Source: Leptospiraceae bacterium UBA2033 (GTDB lineage Bacteria > Spirochaetota > Leptospiria > Leptospirales > Leptospiraceae). Taken from it: a stretch of 12,928 nucleotides of DNA. The stretch's first letter is position 1, and each line of letters opens with the position of its first letter. This document shows positions 1-6,795 of the stretch, piece by piece. The stretch is taken from positions 25,144 through 38,071 of the forward strand of contig DDBL01000157.1 in NCBI GenBank assembly GCA_002333425.1. The letters are read 5' to 3'. The translations under genes were made by a program, and so were the position numbers. The notes under the pieces are model-generated. The model worked only from the letters and a program-made list of their open reading frames with translations, was not told the origin of the DNA and searched no databases.

Positions 1-330
1 ATAGGCGCTACTATCAATATGGATGGGACTGGACTTTATCAATCAGTATCTGCTGTGTTTATTGCACAAGTTTTCGGTTATGATCTAACGATGCAACAAC
101 AGTTAAATATCATATTAACCGCAACTCTTGCGTCTATCGGAACGGCTGGTGTGCCAGGAGCTGGAATTGTAATGCTAGTGATCGTGCTAAATGCAATCGG
201 AATTGCAACGGAAGGTATTGCGCTTATCTTTGCCGTCGAGCGGATACTCGATATGTTCCGCACTGTGGTCAATGTTACTGGTGATGCGGCAGTTGCACTA
301 ATAGTTGATAGCAAAGATAGAGAAAAATAA
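1..330 (+). CDS. Na+/dicarboxylate (glutamate/aspartate) symporter, SLC1 family, C-terminal part
   Basis: This is the last 109 codons of an inner-membrane secondary transporter; the gene begins before the window and the reading frame is open from base 1. The fragment opens with IGATINMDGT, the NMDGT sodium/substrate signature of transmembrane segment 7. It continues with the re-entrant hairpin HP2 motif SIGTAGVPGAG (about bases 133-165) and then the TM8 stretch ERILDMFRTVVNVTGD. In the archaeal homologue GltPh the equivalent TM8 Asp, Arg and Asn bind the substrate. The Arg, here in DMFRT, holds the side-chain carboxylate of acidic substrates and is replaced in neutral amino acid carriers. Its presence points to glutamate, aspartate or C4-dicarboxylates, but the exact substrate (GltP versus DctA type) cannot be read from this end. 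The stop is TAA, 21 bases before the convergent TPR gene. Confidence 0.93.
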   Translation: MGATINMDGTGLYQSVSAVFIAQVFGYDLTMQQQLNIILTATLASIGTAGVPGAGIVMLVIVLNAIGIATEGIALIFAVERILDMFRTVVNVTGDAAVALIVDSKDREK

Positions 331-338
331 TACAAGTA

Positions 339-374
339 TGGAAAACTAATTTTAAAAAACTTCAAAGTTTTCCA
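339..374. terminator. Possible bidirectional terminator hairpin between convergent genes
   Basis: TGGAAAACT (339-347) is a perfect inverted match of AGTTTTCCA (366-374). A shorter competing stem, AAAACT/AGTTTT (356-361 and 366-371, 4-base loop), lies within it. Read on the minus strand, the short stem is followed by only two further T residues, and on the plus strand there is no T tract. The position, spanning the gap between the two convergent stop codons, fits a shared terminator, but the hairpin is AT-rich and weak and overlaps the last codons of the TPR gene. Confidence 0.3.
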
Positions 375-1194
375 ATGTTGTAAAAAATCCGTTCTGTACT
401 AAAACTGAAAAGTCAGCCATTTCATCTGTACGAAGTCTTAAAAAACCATCCGAATCATAGGCTTGCAATAGATTGGCACTTGCCAAGTGATTATCACCTA
501 ATCTGGCGTGTGCGCGAGCTTTTGTTATGAAATCTTCTGGATCTAAGTCTTCGAAGTAAGAAAGGTGGAGGTCTATATACTTTAAAGCATTGTAAGGGTC
601 ATTTAGTTTTAAATAAGACTTTGCCAGTAGCGCATAATGCAAAAATTTTTTTTCTAAATCCATTTTTAGAGAACGTTTAAGGCAAACTACACAAGAGTTG
701 TAACTTCCTCTTTCATAATATAGATTTCCAAGCTCTGCCCAGATGTCCTTTCGTTCAATTCCACCTTTACCTCGAGTCAATTTTTCTTGAGCTAGAGCCT
801 TTTTTAATACTTGAATGGATTCATTGGCTCGTTCTGTATCTTTTAGAAGTGAGGCTAATGTCAAATACAGCTCTAAATAGTCAGGGAATTTTTCAATTCC
901 TTTATTCAGCATATTTTTGGCAGACTTGAGTTTGTCTGTTTTGATATAGTAAATAGCGGTTAAAAGGTAAGCCTGTGGAACTATCGCATTTTTAGCAAGG
1001 TCTGTGAATATCTGAATTGCTTGGTCTTGGTTTCCAATGTACTGCTGACACCAACCCTTACGTGCCGTTAGCCGTGCTATCGTTCTTGGATTTTGTGTTT
1101 CTGATATGGCTTTGTGGTAGCTATTAAAAGCACGAGAGTAGTGCTTCATACTCTCTTCGGATAGGGCTTGTCGTAGGGAAGAAATGAAACTCAT
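352..1194 (-). CDS. Tetratricopeptide-repeat (TPR) protein
   Basis: This 280-aa protein is made almost wholly of helical TPR-like repeats. Clear examples lie near residues 73-104 (AYLLTAIYYIKTDKLKSAKN), 107-137 (LELYLTLASLLKDTERANES), 151-180 (WAELGNLYYERGSYNSCVV) and 185-214 (HYALLAKSYLKLNDPYNALK). The W/L-G-Y-A-F-A-P type spacing is visible in each. There is no signal peptide or membrane segment, so it is probably cytoplasmic. TPR proteins act as protein-protein scaffolds; no partner or enzymatic function can be inferred. The ATG lies within the ATGA overlap with the stop of the upstream crotonase gene, so the two are translationally coupled and probably co-transcribed. The 3' end converges on the symporter gene. 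Confidence 0.85.
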   Translation of the reverse strand: MSFISSLRQALSEESMKHYSRAFNSYHKAISETQNPRTIARLTARKGWCQQYIGNQDQAIQIFTDLAKNAIVPQAYLLTAIYYIKTDKLKSAKNMLNKGIEKFPDYLELYLTLASLLKDTERANESIQVLKKALAQEKLTRGKGGIERKDIWAELGNLYYERGSYNSCVVCLKRSLKMDLEKKFLHYALLAKSYLKLNDPYNALKYIDLHLSYFEDLDPEDFITKARAHARLGDNHLASANLLQAYDSDGFLRLRTDEMADFSVLVQNGFFTTLENFEVF

Positions 1195-2015
1195 TTTTTT
1201 ACGTTGTAAACCGGTTTGGTTTTTGTGGCAAATGCATGTCTAGCAGAATCGAAGTCATTAGAAGCCAAAAAGCTAGAATTCCAAACACAAACATAGTTAA
1301 GCCCAGCGTCCATTGGTTTTCCTTCACTATAGCGCATAACTTCTTTTATCCCTTCGACTACAAGCGTGGGAGAAGTGGCAATATCGTGGGCAGTTTCTTT
1401 GGCTTTTTTTAAAGCTTCTTCTTGCGTTGGAAAAACTTCATTTACTAGATTCATTCTACTTGCGGTTTTTGCATCAATGTCTTTTCCGGTTAAGGCAAGT
1501 TCTCTAGTGTAACCTTGTCCGATAATAGCGGGTAATCGGTTTATACTTCCCATATCTGCAACAATCGCAACTTTTACTTCTCTTAGAGAAAAGCTTGCGT
1601 CTTCTGTGCAATAGCGTATATCGCAAGCAGAAATTAAGTCAAGTGCCCCACCGATACAATGTTTTTGTACAACTGCTATGGAAGGTTTATTGGAATTATA
1701 CACTGCATTGATTCCGCTTTGCATAACTTGTATGTGGTTATAAAAACGTTTTCTAGTTTCGCCGTGGTTGGGAACTAAAAACTCTTCTACTTGTGTGGTG
1801 AAACTTAGAACATCTAATCCAGTGGAAAAGGATTTGCCCTTAGCCGCAATTACAAAAGCACGAATGTTTTCGTCTTTATTGATCTCATCTATAACCTCTG
1901 GTAAATCTCTCCAGAAACTCCAATCCATTGCATTTCGTTTTTCTGGTTTATTCAAATAAACGATTGCTATATGGTCTTCTACTTCTACTTCAAAAAATTC
2001 ATATTTTGTTTTCAT
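1191..2015 (-). CDS. Enoyl-CoA hydratase/isomerase family protein, delta3,5-delta2,4-dienoyl-CoA isomerase-like
   Basis: This 274-aa crotonase-fold enzyme has the usual N-terminal half (IAIVYLNKPEKRNAMD, AKGKSFSTGLD) and the oxyanion-hole segment CIGGALDLISACDIRYC. Mammalian dienoyl-CoA isomerase (ECH1) uses Asp176, Glu196 and Asp204 (rat numbering). Here Asp126, Glu146 (LREVKVAIVAD) and Asp154 occur with identical spacing of 20 and 8 residues, and the flanking segment ending MGSINRLPAIIG strongly resembles ECH1. This supports isomerisation of 3,5-dienoyl-CoA to 2,4-dienoyl-CoA in beta-oxidation of unsaturated fatty acids with odd-numbered double bonds. An ordinary enoyl-CoA hydratase is less likely. 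It starts with ATG with only a distant AAGG upstream and is the first gene of a pair with the TPR gene. Its promoter region would lie in or beside the inverted-repeat element at 2049-2206. Confidence 0.88.
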   Translation of the reverse strand: MKTKYEFFEVEVEDHIAIVYLNKPEKRNAMDWSFWRDLPEVIDEINKDENIRAFVIAAKGKSFSTGLDVLSFTTQVEEFLVPNHGETRKRFYNHIQVMQSGINAVYNSNKPSIAVVQKHCIGGALDLISACDIRYCTEDASFSLREVKVAIVADMGSINRLPAIIGQGYTRELALTGKDIDAKTASRMNLVNEVFPTQEEALKKAKETAHDIATSPTLVVEGIKEVMRYSEGKPMDAGLNYVCVWNSSFLASNDFDSARHAFATKTKPVYNVKK

Positions 2016-2048
2016 TGTTACTTACTTTACCTTGTTTAATTAACTATC

Positions 2049-2206
2049 TTGCCACAGAGGCACAGAGACACGGAGTTTTTTATTTTTCTTGGTTCGTAAC
2101 TTAAGTTTTGAGGAATTTCCCGAGTCGACTTATTTATTCGAATGATTCCGTTATTTAACTTTTTATTATTCACATTAACCTCTGTGTCTCTGCGCCTCTG
2201 TGGCAA
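2049..2206. repeat. MITE/REP-like element with 27-base inverted ends
   Basis: TTGCCACAGAGGCACAGAGA begins a 27-base arm at 2049-2075. The reverse complement of 2180-2206 matches it at 25 of 27 positions, giving a 158-base unit with a ~104-base AT-rich core that holds no credible gene. It fills most of the 197-base gap between the pdhC stop (6 bases away) and the crotonase start (33 bases away). A single related copy is at 12846-12872. I see no target-site duplication. Repeats of this GCCACAGAGGCACAGAG kind are common in many bacterial genomes. The long inverted arms could fold in RNA and separate the two transcription units, but that is inference. Confidence 0.75.
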
Positions 2207-2212
2207 AAATTC

Positions 2213-3595
2213 TTATCTTATAATCGTATAAGGATGTTCTATAATTTCCTTGAACTCACTCAAGAATCTAGCACCTACCGCACCATCTACAACGCGATGA
2301 TCGCAGGAGAGGGTAACAGTGATTGTCTTGCCGGCAACTATCGCACCATTTCTAACGATTGCTTTTTCCACTAGTCCACCAACTGCCATAAGAGCTGCTT
2401 CTGGTTCGTTGATGATCGCTGAGAACGAGGTAATGCCAAACATCCCCAAGTTGGAAATCGTAAAAGTTCCATCTGAAAATTCTTCTGGTTTGAGTTTACG
2501 AACGCGCGCTTTTTCGGCGAGTACTTTGATTTCGCTGTGCACTTCGATTAAACTAAGTCTATCTGCATTTCTCACATAAGGAGTAATGAGTCCACCTTCT
2601 ACAGAAACTGCAATTCCTATATCAATCCGACCGTGCTCCAGGATATGATCTCCTCTCCAAGAAGAGTTTGCTTCAGGCACACGAGCGAGGGCAATGGAGC
2701 AAGCTTTTACGATGAAGTCATTGATACTCACTGTATCCGCTTTTTCTTTTTTGCGCTCTGCGGCGGCTTTTAAATCGTCGTTTAACATCGCACGCATTTT
2801 TACAACTGGCTCAGCGTCAAATTCTAAGTTTAAATAGAAATGAGGGATATTATTCTTAGCATCGTGAAGCCTTGTAGCGATTACTTTTCTCATTCCTGAA
2901 ATTTCGATTTTCTTTTCTTCTCTGACTTCAAAGCTTCGAGAAGAACTGGTATTACCCGCTTTTGGGTTTGCGATATAGTTTAGAATATCAGCCTTTGTGA
3001 TTCTTCCTTCGGGTCCTGTGCCTGCGACTTTGGAAATGTCGATTCCTTTGTCGAGTGCAAGTGACTTGGCTAGTGGTGAGGCTAATAGGCGTCCGCCGGT
3101 GCGGGAATCCCCCCTGCCCCCCTTTGGGAAAGGGGGTTTAGGAGTAGGGGTGCTTGATACTGGTATTGCGGTGTCCGCTTCATCACCCCCTTTGGCTTCC
3201 ACCCTGCGACTTTCGTCGCCCAACGCCTTCGCAGGGGGCAGGGGGGATTTAACTTCTACCGGTTCTGCTTTTTTCTCGGCTACGGGTGCCGGTGCGGAGG
3301 CTGCTCCTGCAGCTAATTTTGCGTTAGCCTCTGCTATAAGATTGGTTACGTCTTCGCCTGCTTTGCCGACTATTGCAACGGGAAGACCGACTTTTACTTT
3401 TGTGCCTTCTTTTGCTATGATTGCGAGTAATACTCCATTGTCATAAGCTTCCATTTCCATTACTGCTTTATCGGTTTCTACCTCTGCAATGATGTCGCCT
3501 GGAGAAAGTTTGTCTCCTACTTGTTTGAGCCATTTTACCATTAGCCCCTCAGCCATGGTAGGAGAGAGTTGTGTCATTTCTGAAATTTTTGCCAT
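2213..3595 (-). CDS. pdhC: Pyruvate dehydrogenase E2, dihydrolipoamide acetyltransferase
   Basis: This 460-aa E2 core subunit transfers acetyl groups from E1 via lipoyl-lysine to CoA. Domains in order: one lipoyl domain at 1-80 with the lipoylated Lys43 in VETDKAVM; an Ala/Pro linker at about 93-115; a 48-residue GC-rich insert at about 116-164; a peripheral subunit-binding domain at 169-208 (LLASPLAKSLALDKG...AGTGPEGRITKADI); and the catalytic domain at about 228-460 with the HxxxDG motif in DHRVVDG, where His433 and Asp437 are catalytic. The ATG is set by a strong AAGGAG at 3603-3608, 7 bases upstream. It is the last gene of pdhABC, 15 bases after pdhB. The MGG/AGKTITVTLSCDHR end is complete. 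The insert (see the repeat at 3106-3249) is the only anomaly and lies in a flexible linker, so function is probably kept. A branched-chain or 2-oxoglutarate E2 is less likely given the paired E1 sequences. Confidence 0.95.
   Translation of the reverse strand: MAKISEMTQLSPTMAEGLMVKWLKQVGDKLSPGDIIAEVETDKAVMEMEAYDNGVLLAIIAKEGTKVKVGLPVAIVGKAGEDVTNLIAEANAKLAAGAASAPAPVAEKKAEPVEVKSPLPPAKALGDESRRVEAKGGDEADTAIPVSSTPTPKPPFPKGGRGDSRTGGRLLASPLAKSLALDKGIDISKVAGTGPEGRITKADILNYIANPKAGNTSSSRSFEVREEKKIEISGMRKVIATRLHDAKNNIPHFYLNLEFDAEPVVKMRAMLNDDLKAAAERKKEKADTVSINDFIVKACSIALARVPEANSSWRGDHILEHGRIDIGIAVSVEGGLITPYVRNADRLSLIEVHSEIKVLAEKARVRKLKPEEFSDGTFTISNLGMFGITSFSAIINEPEAALMAVGGLVEKAIVRNGAIVAGKTITVTLSCDHRVVDGAVGARFLSEFKEIIEHPYTIIR
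3106..3249. repeat. 144-base palindromic GC-rich element inserted in frame in pdhC
   Basis: Perfect 16-base inverted ends, AATCCCCCCTGCCCCC (3106-3121) and its complement at 3234-3249, bound a unit of exactly 144 bases (48 codons). Inside are three hairpins. CCCCCTTT/AAAGGGGG (3118-3125 and 3129-3136) has a GGG loop. GCGAC/GTCGC (3206-3210 and 3215-3219) has a 4-base loop. CCTGCGA/TCGCAGG (3203-3209 and 3229-3235) overlaps the second. The stretch is far richer in GC than the AT-rich flanks. In the pdhC frame it encodes about residues 116-164, including KPPFPKGGRGDS, with no stop. It looks like a small non-autonomous repeat that can be carried within a coding region, as Rickettsia palindromic elements are. 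Confidence 0.85.
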
Positions 3596-3610
3596 ATCAA
3601 TTCTCCTTAG

Positions 3611-4585
3611 TTATGAAAGCATTTCTCGAATTTTTGTTTTAACTTTTTCTGCACTTGGCATACTTAGTTTTTCTAAGTTAGCCGCATACGGCATTGGCAC
3701 ATCTTCTTGCGTTATGCGCTCTACTGGTGCATCTAGGTAGTCAAAACAATTCTTTTGGATTAAGTAGGCAACTTGTGCTCCAAAACCTGCTTGTGGCCAG
3801 CCTTCTTCAACTACGATTGCACGGTTAGTTTTGCGGATGGAATTGTAAATGATCTCTTCGTCGAGTGGTCGTAATGTCCGTAAATCAACTACCTCTGCTG
3901 AAATTCCTTCTGCTTCTAGTTCTTCTGCTGCCTGGATCGCAAAATGATAAGCTCTTGACCAAGTAATGATGCTAATGTCCGAGCCTTCTTTTTTGATTTC
4001 GCCTTTTCCTATTGGAATCGAAAATTCTTGGTCGGGAACTTCGCCGGTAAATCCGTATAATACTTCACTTTCAATGAAGATGATTGGGTTGTTATCTAAG
4101 ATAGAAGTTTTCAAAAGTCCACAAGCATCTTTAGGTGTAGCAGGGGCTACTACCTTTAAGCCGGGACAATGCACATACCAGGATTCAAACGCTTGTGAAT
4201 GTTGTGCGGCGAGTCTCCCACCTACACCACCGGCTCCGCGAAATACGATAGGCATTTTGAATTGTCCGCCGCTCATATAAAGCATCTTAGCCGCAGAGTT
4301 GATGATTTGATCAATTGCGACTAGCGAAAAATTCCACGTCATGAATTCAATGATTGGTCGTAGTCCCACCATCGCCGCGCCCACGCCAATTCCCGCAAAT
4401 CCATTTTCGGAAATAGGAGTGTCGACTACTCGCTCTTCGCCGAACTTGGCAAGCATTCCCTGTGTTACCTTGTAAGCTCCTTGGTAATGCCCAACTTCTT
4501 CTCCCATTACAAAGATGTTTGGGTCTTTTAACATCTCTTCTGTCATTGCTCTGTTTAATGCTTCTCTATAACTTAGTATTGCCAT
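3611..4585 (-). CDS. pdhB: Pyruvate dehydrogenase E1 component, beta subunit
   Basis: This 324-aa beta subunit of the heterotetrameric (alpha2beta2) E1 enzyme decarboxylates pyruvate with thiamine diphosphate and passes the acetyl group to E2. The hallmark N-terminal segment MAILSYREALNRAMTEEM is followed by VMGEEVGHYQGAYKVTQGM. DTPISENGFAGIGVGAA contains Glu60, the equivalent of the glutamate that activates the ThDP aminopyrimidine. FMTWNFSLVAIDQIINSAAK and FRGAGGVGGRLAAQHSQ, also conserved, follow, and the C-terminal transketolase domain includes VDLRTLRPLDEE and VVEEGWPQAGFGAQVA. The length is normal for the family. The gene lies 15 bases after pdhA and 15 before pdhC, so it is clearly operonic. 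The ATG has GAGG about 11 bases upstream. Similarity to branched-chain 2-oxoacid E1 beta is inherent in the family, but the GHYQGAYKVTQG and RLAAQHSQ forms favour pyruvate. Confidence 0.94.
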   Translation of the reverse strand: MAILSYREALNRAMTEEMLKDPNIFVMGEEVGHYQGAYKVTQGMLAKFGEERVVDTPISENGFAGIGVGAAMVGLRPIIEFMTWNFSLVAIDQIINSAAKMLYMSGGQFKMPIVFRGAGGVGGRLAAQHSQAFESWYVHCPGLKVVAPATPKDACGLLKTSILDNNPIIFIESEVLYGFTGEVPDQEFSIPIGKGEIKKEGSDISIITWSRAYHFAIQAAEELEAEGISAEVVDLRTLRPLDEEIIYNSIRKTNRAIVVEEGWPQAGFGAQVAYLIQKNCFDYLDAPVERITQEDVPMPYAANLEKLSMPSAEKVKTKIREMLS

Positions 4586-4600
4586 ATCGTTATTATCCTC

Positions 4601-5575
4601 TTAGTCCGCGTAAACGTGATTGTAAAGCCAAGCTGGTGGCGGCTCTTCGCTTTTTTCTGCAAAGTCAACGGATTCTTCTACAATCTTCATAATTTCTTCT
4701 TCTATATTTTCTAAGTCAGTTTCTTTTCCGCCACCGTCTATGATGTCTTGCCTTGCTCGAAGGAGCGGATCACGCGCCTTATGCTCATCTACTTCTTCTT
4801 TCGTTCTATATTTTGCAGGGTCAGACATGGAGTGACCACGGAAACGGTAGGTGGAAACTTCGATTAACGTTGGACCTTCTCCGCGTCTTGCGCGTTCTAC
4901 GGCTACTTTCACGTGGTCTCTGACTTTACGAACTTCGTCTCCTTCAATTCTATCTCGTGCGATATTGTAGGCAACAGCTCTAATAGATACATCCTTAACG
5001 GTTAACGAGCGGTATTCGGGTGTGCCCATTGCATAGTGGTTATTCTCGCAGATGAGGATAAGAGGGAGTTTCCACACTGCGGCTAGATTTAAACCTTCAT
5101 GGAAAGAACCAATATTAGCCGCACCATCTCCAAAAAAACAAACGCATACTTTTTGGGTTTTGGAATATTTATTTGCATAAGCAACACCAGCAGCAAGAGA
5201 GATATGACCGCCTACAATTCCATGACCTCCGAGAAAATTTTTCTCTTTGTCAAAGAAGTGCATGGAGCCGCCGTTTCCTTTGGATACACCAGTTCTTTTG
5301 CCGAATAATTCTGCCATGAGTGCTTTGGGGTCGAGTCCGCGGGCGAGTGCATGTCCATGATCTCGGTAGGTGGAAACGATTTGGTCTGAGTCTTCGAGAG
5401 CTGCGATTGCTCCAACGCCTACCGCTTCTTGTCCTATATAGAGATGGCAAAAACCACCGATTTTTCCACTTCCGTATGCTTTTGCTGCTGCTTCTTCAAA
5501 GCGACGAATGAGTAACATTTCCCTGTAAAAACTGGTTAGTTCTTTCAAACTCTCTGCATTTAACTTTTTTCCCAC
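4601..5575 (-). CDS. pdhA: Pyruvate dehydrogenase E1 component, alpha subunit
   Basis: This 324-aa E1 alpha subunit binds the ThDP diphosphate. Visible motifs are LLIRRFEEAAAKAYGSGKIGGFCHLYIGQEAV at the N-terminus, STYRDHGHAL, and FFGDGAANIGSFHEGLNLAA...ICENNHYAMGT. The last is the ThDP/Mg2+ GDG-x26-NN motif, with GDG at 149-151 and NN at 178-179. YRFRGHSMSDPAKYRTKEE carries the serine region that is phosphorylated in mitochondrial homologues. The start is a GTG at 5575. Two nearby ATG codons are out of frame, and GGGAG (5582-5586) lies 6 bases before the GTG, which decides the start. This is the first gene of pdhABC. The 82-base AT-rich gap upstream may hold the operon promoter; I found only a weak TTGAAT/AATTAT candidate with 18-base spacing. 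No dihydrolipoamide dehydrogenase (E3) gene is in the window. Confidence 0.95.
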   Translation of the reverse strand: MGKKLNAESLKELTSFYREMLLIRRFEEAAAKAYGSGKIGGFCHLYIGQEAVGVGAIAALEDSDQIVSTYRDHGHALARGLDPKALMAELFGKRTGVSKGNGGSMHFFDKEKNFLGGHGIVGGHISLAAGVAYANKYSKTQKVCVCFFGDGAANIGSFHEGLNLAAVWKLPLILICENNHYAMGTPEYRSLTVKDVSIRAVAYNIARDRIEGDEVRKVRDHVKVAVERARRGEGPTLIEVSTYRFRGHSMSDPAKYRTKEEVDEHKARDPLLRARQDIIDGGGKETDLENIEEEIMKIVEESVDFAEKSEEPPPAWLYNHVYAD

Positions 5576-5581
5576 ATCATT

Positions 5582-5586
5582 CTCCC
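5582..5586 (-). promoter_or_regulatory. Ribosome binding site setting the GTG start of pdhA
   Basis: On the minus strand GGGAG stands 6 bases before the in-frame GTG at 5575. Two ATG codons lie between or overlap (5580-5578 and 5577-5575), but both are out of frame with the E1 alpha protein and too close to the site. Confidence 0.65.
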
Positions 5587-5657
5587 ATTATTATCAAAAC
5601 TCATAATTTGATTTTATGTAAATAGAATTCAAGAGATTTTTCTTTTATGATATAAAA

Positions 5658-6260
5658 TTATTCTTTTAAAAAGATAAATTCCCAGTAATCGTAAATGTAT
5701 TTGACTGACCCAAAAAATACAACTGAGATTAATACATACCCTGAAATTTCAGGATGAGTGGTAAGTATTGAATGATCAAAATAGATCTCGAATATGGGAA
5801 GACTCAAATAATGGATTACACATACAGCAACGAGGGCTACTTGCCATTTACCCCAAGAGTTTGGTTTTCCTTGGATTGCTCGTTTAAAATATAAAAAAAG
5901 TCCAAGCCAGACTCCAATTATTTCACGGATGATATAGAGAATTAAAATCCAGAGCGGAAAATTAAAATAAGCCGTAATGGTTGACAACCCTCCAATAGTT
6001 ACAATTTTATCAGATACAGGATCTAAGTATCTTCCTAAAATTGTTTCTTCATTTAAAAGCCTTGCAACAAGCCCATCAAGGAAGTCACTTAGAATAACTA
6101 AAAAGCAAATGAAGATTAGGATTAAATAGTATTTGGTAATCGTTGTATTTTCTTGAAACCAATAAGCATATTGAACAAAAAAAGGTAATAGTAAAGCTCT
6201 TGAAAGAGATAAAAAATTAGAAATGGTAAATATCTTATCCTTTAAGATTTCACTTTTCAT
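5658..6260 (-). CDS. CDP-alcohol phosphatidyltransferase (phosphatidylglycerophosphate synthase-like)
   Basis: This 200-aa integral membrane enzyme is of the CDP-alcohol phosphatidyltransferase family, which swaps CMP of CDP-diacylglycerol for an alcohol. The complete catalytic signature D-x2-D-G-x2-A-R-x8-G-x3-D-x3-D is present: Asp59, Asp62, Gly63, Ala66, Arg67, Gly76, Asp80 and Asp84. The N-terminal TISNFLSLSRALLLPFF resembles the PNxLTxxR entry of PgsA proteins. About five or six hydrophobic helices follow (about 16-34, 43-58, 86-97, 101-125, 139-160, 172-190). The best guess is phosphatidylglycerophosphate synthase (PgsA); phosphatidylserine or phosphatidylcholine synthase cannot be excluded because residues around the acceptor site vary. 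The ATG overlaps the end of the SET gene by 11 bases, implying coupled translation and membership of the same transcript. Confidence 0.88.
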   Translation of the reverse strand: MKSEILKDKIFTISNFLSLSRALLLPFFVQYAYWFQENTTITKYYLILIFICFLVILSDFLDGLVARLLNEETILGRYLDPVSDKIVTIGGLSTITAYFNFPLWILILYIIREIIGVWLGLFLYFKRAIQGKPNSWGKWQVALVAVCVIHYLSLPIFEIYFDHSILTTHPEISGYVLISVVFFGSVKYIYDYWEFIFLKE

Positions 6261-6795
6261 TATTCTTAATTTTACTTTGAATATAGAGTGACATATAACC
6301 TTCGTATTTTTTTTGGATGTCTGGATTTTTCCAATCGTTTCCGGTAAATTTCTTTCTACATGTAGATTTGTTACAATGGAGGTTTACCGAATAATCAGGA
6401 TTTGTCTCAGTCATCGCATAATCAAAAGTAAGCTCTTCTCCAATAGAAATATCTTTTAATGCGACAAACACAATTTGTCCTCTAACTCCACAATTAGGCT
6501 CACAGCAATGGTTCATCCGCCAATCATCACTTGGGTCTTCTGGATTTAAGGGACAAATTAAAAAACCATTTTCGATATAATAACTGTAATCTCCGAAACC
6601 TTTCGATTCAACGATTTTTTCGTGTTGTTCTTCTGTTAGAATTAAACCACCAGAAATACTTACAATTTCATCTTTTTTGATAAGTTCACGAGCAACTAAA
6701 CCGTAACCTTTATCTCCAAAATGTTTTTTTTCCACTTTGGGGCTTACGTAACTTTCGGATTTTACTGTTTTTAAAATTTCTTCTGAGTATAACAA
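6250..6795 (-). CDS. SET-domain protein (putative protein-lysine methyltransferase)
   Basis: This 181-aa protein is almost a bare SET domain. The entry segment KKHFGDKGYGLVARELIKKDE carries the GxG S-adenosylmethionine loop (Gly30, Gly32). The core motif MNHCCEPNC (94-102) is a variant of the NHSCxPN knot, and IGEELTFDYA (118-127) supplies the catalytic tyrosine, Tyr126. A post-SET-like tail follows (HCNKSTCRKKFTGNDW, 140-155), whose Cys141 and Cys146, with a cysteine of the knot, could hold zinc; the first cysteine of the usual CxC is Leu139. SET enzymes methylate lysines in proteins. The bacterial substrate is unknown, and there is no histone. The start is TTG directly after the TAA of the FHA gene (TAATTG), with AGAGGT 6 bases upstream. 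It sits between the vWA–FHA gene and the phosphatidyltransferase. Confidence 0.87.
   Translation of the reverse strand: MLYSEEILKTVKSESYVSPKVEKKHFGDKGYGLVARELIKKDEIVSISGGLILTEEQHEKIVESKGFGDYSYYIENGFLICPLNPEDPSDDWRMNHCCEPNCGVRGQIVFVALKDISIGEELTFDYAMTETNPDYSVNLHCNKSTCRKKFTGNDWKNPDIQKKYEGYMSLYIQSKIKNNEK

Noticed and set aside
78..365. 95-codon minus-strand ORF opposite the symporter
   Set aside because: The plus strand encodes unmistakable SLC1 motifs; the opposite frame is a Ser/Ile/Thr-rich shadow.
3106..3249. CRISPR or intrinsic terminator in the GC-rich stretch
   Set aside because: There is no regular repeat-spacer pattern, no T tract, and the reading frame of pdhC continues through it, so a repeat element fits better.
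2997..3446. 149-codon plus-strand ORF opposite pdhC
   Set aside because: It lies antisense to a clear E2 gene and owes its length to the GC-rich repeat element; its product (SPLPPFGKGGLGV-like) is low complexity with no family likeness.
3966..4280. 104-codon plus-strand ORF opposite pdhB
   Set aside because: It is a shadow of the well-conserved E1 beta coding frame, with no ribosome site or recognisable motif.
5212..5450. Minus-strand ORFs in alternate frames of pdhA
   Set aside because: They are out-of-frame shadows (Arg/Ser-rich) of the E1 alpha gene.
5603..5632. Sigma-70 promoter for pdhABC (TTGAAT, 18 bases, AATTAT on the minus strand)
   Set aside because: Each hexamer matches only 4 of 6 consensus bases in very AT-rich DNA where such matches are expected by chance; not reported as a feature.
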